Source: Ruminococcus sp. (GTDB lineage Bacteria > Bacillota > Clostridia > Oscillospirales > Ruminococcaceae). Taken from it: DNA of 10,973 bases. Below are positions 6,229 through 10,973 of the stretch, one piece after another (within the stretch, counting starts at the first letter, position 1; every line of letters starts with the position of its first letter). The stretch is taken from NCBI GenBank assembly GCA_023667165.1, contig JAMPAO010000087.1:1-10973 (forward strand), written 5' to 3'. The position numbers and the translations under genes are program-made. The notes below the pieces were generated by a model that worked only from the letters and a program-made list of their open reading frames with translations, was not told where the DNA came from and ran no database searches.

Positions 6229-6858
6229 ATGGACGCCCCGGATTACCGCACGATAAGCGGCAAAGCAAAGGAAAGCTTTACCGAAAGAAAATCGGAATTT
6301 ATCGGATATATAACTCACGCCGAAACCGACGAGGAAGCAGTCGGCTTTATAAACTCCGTAAGAGCCGAACACCGCAAAGCAACGCACGTGGTCTATGCCT
6401 ATATCCTGCGTAACGGTAACATCACCCGCTACAGCGACGACGGCGAACCCCAGGGAACGGCGGGCGTTCCCGTTTTCGAGGTGCTGCGCAAGGAGGGACT
6501 TACCGACGTGTGCTGCGCGGTGGTAAGATATTTCGGCGGAATACTGCTGGGAGGCGGCGGACTGGTGCGGGCATACTCCAAAAGCGCCAAGACCGCTGTG
6601 GACGCCGCCGAAATAAAGATAATGTGCTCCTGTTATCCCATTGAAATAACAGCGGACTACAGTCTTTACGGCAGGCTGCTGACCGTATTTCCCGAATTTG
6701 AGGCAAAGGTGACCGATACAGTCTTTTCGGACGGCGTTAAAATATCGCTGCTTTGCAAAACCGATAAGGCGGATGAGCTTGAAAAAAAGCTGACAGATAT
6801 CGCTAACGGCAAGATAATTATGCAAAAGGGCGAAAAATCCTTTGAGAATTTTGCATGA
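6229..6858 (+). CDS. yigZ: YigZ/IMPACT-family protein (UPF0029)
   Basis: A 209-residue cytoplasmic protein of the YigZ/YvyE family, related to the N-terminal part of eukaryotic IMPACT. The bacterial role is unsettled; nucleic-acid binding or a link to translation control has been proposed. Hallmarks are SEFIGYI (22-28), DDGEPQGTAG (70-79) and the long signature RYFGGILLGGGGLVRAYS (100-117). In that signature one position is Gly where relatives often have Thr, a mild change. The IMPACT domain covers about 15-125. A ferredoxin-like DUF1949 domain fits about 138-195. Length is normal (about 200-215). It has its own promoter and no obvious functional tie to the sigma pair upstream or dgt downstream. 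No clear GC-rich terminator follows, only an A/T inverted repeat at 6886-6904, so some transcript may run into dgt. Confidence 0.95.
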   Translation: MDAPDYRTISGKAKESFTERKSEFIGYITHAETDEEAVGFINSVRAEHRKATHVVYAYILRNGNITRYSDDGEPQGTAGVPVFEVLRKEGLTDVCCAVVRYFGGILLGGGGLVRAYSKSAKTAVDAAEIKIMCSCYPIEITADYSLYGRLLTVFPEFEAKVTDTVFSDGVKISLLCKTDKADELEKKLTDIANGKIIMQKGEKSFENFA

Positions 6859-6900
6859 ATTTGTGCATATATACAAAAAGGTATTTCAAAAAAAGGTTTT

Positions 6901-6928
6901 TTGACGTTTTTTGAGTATATATTATATA
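6901..6928 (+). promoter_or_regulatory. Probable SigA-type promoter of the dgt-dnaG-rpoD unit
   Basis: TTGACG (6901-6906, five of six) is followed after 16 bases by TATATA (6923-6928); TATAAC at 6925-6930 with an 18-base spacer is an alternative. The predicted start is near 6935. The ribosome binding site GAGGGG (6952-6957) is 8 bases before the dgt ATG at 6966. Confidence 0.65.
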
Positions 6929-6965
6929 ACAGGAATTTTTTCATAGCGAAAGAGGGGTAACGGCA

Positions 6966-7961
6966 ATGACTATCCGCGAACAGATCGAGATAACGGAGCT
7001 GGGTACGCTGTGCGAGGACGCCTGCGTATCGAAAAATTCGGGGCGCAGGGTGCGCGCAGAAGCCAAATGTCCCATCAGAACGGAATTCCAGCGCGACAGG
7101 GACAGGATACTGCACTCCAACGCTTTCCGCAGACTAAAGCACAAGACCCAGGTCTTTTTCGATCCCATAGGCGATCATTACAGAACGCGCCTTACCCATT
7201 CTCTGGAGGTCGCGCAGATCGCAAGGACGATATCCAGAGCGCTGCGGCTCAACGAGGATCTGACGGAAGCCATAGCCTTGGGTCACGACTTGGGACACAC
7301 GCCTTTCGGGCATTCGGGAGAGGCTGTGCTCAACGAGGTGTGTTCAAGCGGCTTCAAGCATTATCTGCAAAGCGTGCGGGTCGTGGATTACATAGAAAAA
7401 AACGGCGCGGGACTGAACCTTACCTACGAGGTCAAAAACGGTATCGCCTGCCACACCAACAAGATAGCCGCCACCAAGGAGGGTTATGTGGTAAGGCTGG
7501 CGGATAAGATCGCCTACATCAATCACGATATCGACGACGCTGTAAGAGGCGGCGTTCTTACTGAGGATATGCTCCCCGAAAGTGCGGTAAGCGTACTCGG
7601 ACGCACCAAAAGCCAGCGTATCACCACGCTTATAATGTCTATCGTCGGCAACGGATCGTCGGACATAAGAATGGACGACGACGTTAAAAAGGCTCACGAC
7701 GAGCTTCGCCTGTTCATGTTCGACAACGTATACTGCAGCAGCACCGCCAAGGCTGAGGAATCAAAAGCAAAAATGCTTATTGAAAAGCTGTACAGGTATT
7801 ATCTCAAGGATCCCGATAAAATGCCGGAGGAATACAAAAACCTTATGAACCGTTTTTCCAGAGAAAGAGCCGTATGCGACTATATTTCCGGAATGAGCGA
7901 CGGCTATGCCATAAACCTGTACAACGAGCTTTTTATCCCCAAAGGCTGGCAGACGTTTTAA
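6966..7961 (+). CDS. dgt: Deoxyguanosinetriphosphate triphosphohydrolase-like protein (HD domain)
   Basis: Predicted to hydrolyse dNTPs to deoxynucleoside and triphosphate, adjusting the DNA precursor pool. The HD-domain metal site is complete: H78 in RLTHSLEV, the H107-D108 pair in ALGHDLGHTPFGHSGE (104-119), and D180 in RLADKIAY. FRRLKHKTQVF (54-64), upstream of the first histidine, is a standard Dgt/SAMHD1-type motif. At 331 residues it matches the short class of Gram-positive dNTPases rather than the approximately 500-residue enterobacterial enzyme. In this class the preferred dNTP and any dNTP activation are variable, so 'dGTP' is by family name only. It sits 9 bases before dnaG, whose ribosome binding site overlaps the dgt stop codon. 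This order is common in Clostridia and implies cotranscription with primase and the vegetative sigma factor. Confidence 0.95.
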   Translation: MTIREQIEITELGTLCEDACVSKNSGRRVRAEAKCPIRTEFQRDRDRILHSNAFRRLKHKTQVFFDPIGDHYRTRLTHSLEVAQIARTISRALRLNEDLTEAIALGHDLGHTPFGHSGEAVLNEVCSSGFKHYLQSVRVVDYIEKNGAGLNLTYEVKNGIACHTNKIAATKEGYVVRLADKIAYINHDIDDAVRGGVLTEDMLPESAVSVLGRTKSQRITTLIMSIVGNGSSDIRMDDDVKKAHDELRLFMFDNVYCSSTAKAEESKAKMLIEKLYRYYLKDPDKMPEEYKNLMNRFSRERAVCDYISGMSDGYAINLYNELFIPKGWQTF

Positions 7962-7970
7962 GGAGTAATT

Positions 7971-9728
7971 ATGCCCTTACCCGAAGATTTTATTATGCAG
8001 CTAAAACAGAATAATCCCATAGAGAGCGTAATGTCCTCCTATGCTCAGCTAAAACGCAGCAGCAGGGATTATGTCTGTCTTTGCCCGTTTCATTCCGAAA
8101 AAACGCCATCCTGCCATGTAAATACGGGCAGACAGTTTTTCCACTGCTTCGGCTGCGGAGCGGGAGGCGACGTCATCACCTTTGTAATGAAAGCGGAAAA
8201 TCTCGAATATATCGAGGCTGTCCGTTTCCTTGCCGCAAGGGCGGGGATGAGTATGCCGGAAGAGGCGAAAAACAACGATCTGTCCCGCCTTAAAGCAAGG
8301 ATACTTGAAATAAACCGAATGGCTGCAAGATATTTCAACACCGTTCTGATGAAAGAAAAAAACGGAGAAAAGGGGCGGCTTTATTTCAAATCCCGCCGGC
8401 TTGAGGTCAAAACCATAACCAAATACGGTTTGGGCTACGCGCCCGATAGCTGGAGCAGCCTTACAGATCACCTGAAAGCAGGCGGCGTCAGCGAAGAAGA
8501 GCTTATAGCGGCAAATCTTGCAAGACAGGGAAAAAAGGGCGGCGTTTACGACAGCTTCCGCGACAGGGTGATGTTCCCGATAATCGATCTGCGGGGCAAC
8601 GTTATCGCGTTCGGCGGCAGGATAATAGACGGGGATGGTCCGAAGTACCTTAATTCGTCGGACACTGCGGTCTTCAAAAAAAGCAGAAACCTTTTCTCTC
8701 TGAATTTCGCCAAACGCTCCGATGAACGCAGGCTGATACTTGCGGAGGGATATATGGACGTGATCGCGGTCAATCAAGCGGGTTTTGAAAACGTTGTGGC
8801 TACCCTCGGCACTGCCCTCACTCCCGAACAGGCGCGGCTGATGTCCCAGTACGCAGACGAGGTAATAATCGCCTACGATTCCGACGGAGCGGGTCAGAAC
8901 GCCGCCTCGCGGGCGATAAATCTCCTGGGCGAGGCGGGAGTGCGAACCAAAATAATAAAAATGGAGGGGGCAAAGGATCCCGACGAATACATAAAAAAAT
9001 TCGGCGCTGCAAGATTCGGGCGGCTGCTCGACAGCTCCGACGGGGCGGTAAGCTTTCGATTAAAAAAATGCGGCAGCGGTCTTGATCTCACAAGCGACGC
9101 CGACAGGGTGGAGTATCTCAAGCGCTGCGTGGATGTCTTGGCTCAGATAAACGCTCCCGTGGAAAGAAGCGTTTATATATCAAGGCTCGCAAAGGAGCAG
9201 GGAGTATCGAAGGAAGCCTTGGAGTCACAGGTAAATTCAGTTATCGGGAAAAAAATAAATTCCGAAAAAAAGAAAGGCTGGAACGAGATCCGCACATTTT
9301 CCGCCGTGCGGCGCGCCGATCCCGACGCCGCAGCATTTCCCGGAGAATACAAAGCCGAAAAAGGAATAATAGCTTACCTTTCCAAAAACCCCGACGAGCT
9401 TGATTTTCTGGCGGAAAAACTGCCTCCCGGCCTTTTTGTGACGCAGTTTAACAAAAAGGTCTACGAAAAGCTGCTTTTCGGCATGAAAGGCTCTGCGGAT
9501 TTTAACATATTATCACTGCAAAGTGAATTTTCCGCTGACGAAATGGGCAAAATAACCGCAATATTGTCCGAAACAGACAATATCGAGTTGAACCGGAGCG
9601 CCGCGGAGGATTACATACGCATATTAAAGGAAAGACATGAAAAGGACAGCCGCGGAGATCTGCTTTCCGCAGGCTCGGACAGCGATTTTCTGGAATATAC
9701 GAAAAAGCTGCGGAACAGCAAAAAATAA
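7971..9728 (+). CDS. dnaG: DNA primase
   Basis: Makes the RNA primers for replication and works with the DnaB-type helicase at the fork. The N-terminal CHC2 zinc domain is intact: C38, H41, C59 and C62 in CPFH...HCFGC. The catalytic core includes the GGRIIDGDGPKYLNS segment near 215-230. The Toprim fold has its glutamate in EGYMD (E259-D263) and metal-binding aspartates in YDSDGAG (D303, D305). The C-terminal 130 or so residues are less conserved and should be the helicase-binding domain, ending in a short Lys-rich tail. At 585 residues it is normal in size (581 in E. coli, 603 in B. subtilis). The start is fixed by AGGAG at 7961-7965, six bases before the ATG, overlapping the dgt stop. rpoD follows after 88 bases. 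Confidence 0.98.
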   Translation: MPLPEDFIMQLKQNNPIESVMSSYAQLKRSSRDYVCLCPFHSEKTPSCHVNTGRQFFHCFGCGAGGDVITFVMKAENLEYIEAVRFLAARAGMSMPEEAKNNDLSRLKARILEINRMAARYFNTVLMKEKNGEKGRLYFKSRRLEVKTITKYGLGYAPDSWSSLTDHLKAGGVSEEELIAANLARQGKKGGVYDSFRDRVMFPIIDLRGNVIAFGGRIIDGDGPKYLNSSDTAVFKKSRNLFSLNFAKRSDERRLILAEGYMDVIAVNQAGFENVVATLGTALTPEQARLMSQYADEVIIAYDSDGAGQNAASRAINLLGEAGVRTKIIKMEGAKDPDEYIKKFGAARFGRLLDSSDGAVSFRLKKCGSGLDLTSDADRVEYLKRCVDVLAQINAPVERSVYISRLAKEQGVSKEALESQVNSVIGKKINSEKKKGWNEIRTFSAVRRADPDAAAFPGEYKAEKGIIAYLSKNPDELDFLAEKLPPGLFVTQFNKKVYEKLLFGMKGSADFNILSLQSEFSADEMGKITAILSETDNIELNRSAAEDYIRILKERHEKDSRGDLLSAGSDSDFLEYTKKLRNSKK

Positions 9729-9816
9729 TTCGCCGTACCTTAAACGATCCCTATCCCCGAAAGCTGTATTTTGGGAAAAACGGTATTACGGACAGCGAAA
9801 GAGAGGTTTAAATTAT

Positions 9817-10899
9817 ATGAATAACAGCGATAAAGCAATGGAAACACTTATGGAACAGGGCCGCACTCACGGCAGGCTCACCACTACGGAAATAAACGAC
9901 GTAATGGAAAAGCTCGATCTCGACGTGGATCAGATAGATTCCTTTTACGATAGCTGCCAGAGCCTGAACATTGATATTATTGAGGACTTCGACGCGGAAA
10001 GCGAGCTGTCCATATCGGATATAGGTCTGGGCGACGATCTGGAAATGGCTTTGTCCACGGAGGGAATAATCGCCATTGACGACCCCGTTAAGATATATCT
10101 CAAGGAAATAGGCAGAGTTCCCCTGCTGACGCCGGAGGAGGAAATACAGCTTGCAGAGCGCATGGCAACGGGAGATGTAAGGGCAAAGCAGCGCCTGGCG
10201 GAGGCAAATCTCAGACTTGTGGTTTCCATCGCTAAAAGATACGTGGGCAGAGGAATGCAGTTTCTCGACCTCATACAGGAGGGAAATCTGGGTCTTATAA
10301 AGGCTGTGGAAAAATTCGACCACACCAAGGGTTTCAAATTCTCCACATATGCCACATGGTGGATAAGACAGGCAATAACAAGGGCGATAGCCGATCAGGC
10401 GCGGACAATACGCATACCCGTGCATATGGTGGAAACGATCACCAAGGTCAAAAAGGCGTCCAGCCAGCTTCTTCATAAGAACGGTCACGACGCGTCCCCC
10501 GAGGAGATCGCTGCGGAGCTTAATCTCCCTGTGGAAAGAGTAAGGGAGATAATGAGGATAGCACAGGATCCCGTTTCGCTTGAAACTCCCATAGGCGAGG
10601 AAGAGGACAGCCATTTGGGAGATTTCATACCCGACGACGACGCTCCCGCTCCCGCAGACGCCGCTTCGCTCATTCTTCTTAAGGAAAAGCTGGGAGAGGT
10701 GCTCTCCACGCTTACGGAACGGGAGGAAAAGGTCCTCAGGCTGCGGTTCGGTCTTGAGGACGGAAGATCCCGTACCCTTGAAGAGGTAGGCAAGGAGTTT
10801 GAGGTGACAAGGGAGCGTATACGGCAGATAGAGGCTAAGGCTCTCAGAAAGCTGCGCCACCCCAGCAGAAGCAAAAAGGTCAAGGATTTTCTGGATTAG
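9817..10899 (+). CDS. rpoD: Primary (vegetative) RNA polymerase sigma factor SigA/RpoD
   Basis: Directs RNA polymerase to housekeeping promoters of the TTGACA/TATAAT type seen repeatedly in this window. The 360-residue protein has a short region 1.1 (about 5-60), region 1.2 from DDPVKIYLKEIGRVPLLT (88-105), and region 2 with DLIQEGNLGLIKAVEKFD (141-158). The -10 reading and melting segment FSTYATWWIRQAITRAI is at 165-181, region 3 is at about 200-280, and region 4 at about 295-355 carries the -35-reading helix-turn-helix LEEVGKEFEVTRERIRQIEA (321-340). There is no large non-conserved insert, as in B. subtilis SigA. ATG 9817 is chosen because GAGAGG lies at 9801-9806 and the protein then starts as in relatives. 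The frame is open back to 9637, but that part overlaps dnaG and has no homology I recognise. Third gene of the dgt-dnaG-rpoD order. Confidence 0.98.
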   Translation: MNNSDKAMETLMEQGRTHGRLTTTEINDVMEKLDLDVDQIDSFYDSCQSLNIDIIEDFDAESELSISDIGLGDDLEMALSTEGIIAIDDPVKIYLKEIGRVPLLTPEEEIQLAERMATGDVRAKQRLAEANLRLVVSIAKRYVGRGMQFLDLIQEGNLGLIKAVEKFDHTKGFKFSTYATWWIRQAITRAIADQARTIRIPVHMVETITKVKKASSQLLHKNGHDASPEEIAAELNLPVERVREIMRIAQDPVSLETPIGEEEDSHLGDFIPDDDAPAPADAASLILLKEKLGEVLSTLTEREEKVLRLRFGLEDGRSRTLEEVGKEFEVTRERIRQIEAKALRKLRHPSRSKKVKDFLD

Positions 10900-10933
10900 C
10901 AGCCCGACTCTTTTTCTTAGAGCCTGTTCAGTA

Positions 10934-10973
10934 TCTCGGCGTGTGCGGATTTTCAAGCATAATTTTGCCGAGA
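10934..10973. repeat. Inverted-repeat arms at the window edge
   Basis: TCTCGGC (10934-10940) is exactly complementary to GCCGAGA (10967-10973), which is the last thing in the window. The repeat may go on beyond the edge, since the left side is preceded by GCCTGTTCAGTA (10922-10933). It could be the rpoD terminator region or the outer end of an insertion sequence or small repeat element. It cannot be resolved from this window. Confidence 0.4.

Noticed and set aside
6070..6876. Long open frame on the - strand opposite the YigZ-family gene (268 codons)
   Set aside because: The + strand protein has clear family motifs; the antisense product has none and would run through a terminator and promoter.
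6886..6904. TCAAAAAA / TTTTTTGA inverted repeat after the YigZ-family gene as a terminator
   Set aside because: The stem has almost no GC and the repeat overlaps the probable dgt -35, so terminator function is unlikely.
8049..8777. Long open frame on the - strand opposite dnaG
   Set aside because: Antisense shadow of the conserved primase core; no family features.
9637..9816. In-frame upstream extension of rpoD
   Set aside because: It overlaps the end of dnaG, and sigma-A homology begins at 9817, next to a ribosome binding site.
9808..10956. Long open frame on the - strand opposite rpoD (382 codons)
   Set aside because: It mirrors the codon pattern of rpoD, with no recognisable domain and no separate promoter.

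Overview
The window looks like chromosomal DNA from a low-to-mid-GC Gram-positive anaerobe of the Clostridia, probably a Ruminococcus-type member of the Oscillospiraceae. This rests on the dgt-dnaG-rpoD gene order, strong GGAGG-type ribosome binding sites, a SigA-like vegetative sigma factor of about 360 residues, and an ECF sigma gene paired with a single-pass membrane anti-sigma-like protein. The genus is an inference from style, not from a search. All recognisable genes are on the + strand.

Layout. Positions 1-225 hold no supportable gene but end in a good extended -10 promoter. A membrane-anchored GGDEF diguanylate cyclase (226-1365) is followed by a RimJ/RimL-like GNAT acetyltransferase (1448-2005), with a large imperfect hairpin across the junction. 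An AGCS-family sodium:alanine/glycine symporter (2211-3650) comes next. Then a strong promoter, a structured leader and rpmE (ribosomal protein L31, zinc-binding form; 3873-4076), closed by an intrinsic terminator at 4170-4207.

The accessory part is an ECF sigma factor/anti-sigma pair (4353-6056). It has a candidate self-recognised promoter and ends in a clean terminator. The sigma gene is split into two frames. The switch falls exactly on U UUU UUA in the correct 0-frame register, and a -1 shift there gives a complete, conventional 160-residue ECF sigma factor. It may be programmed frameshifting, transcriptional slippage, a recent one-base deletion or an assembly error. It is the most interesting item here.

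The right half is housekeeping: a YigZ/IMPACT protein with its own consensus promoter (6229-6858), then a likely transcription unit of dgt (dNTP triphosphohydrolase), dnaG (primase) and rpoD/sigA (vegetative sigma), linking nucleotide pool, replication priming and transcription initiation. The last 40 or so bases contain an inverted-repeat arm cut by the window edge, possibly the start of a larger hairpin or insertion-sequence end.

No tRNA, rRNA, CRISPR array, transposase gene or prophage gene was seen. No stretch longer than 300 bases lacks a gene. The intergenic regions 2006-2210 (weak repeats only), 3651-3747 (nothing clear) and 9729-9816 (ribosome binding site only) hold little.
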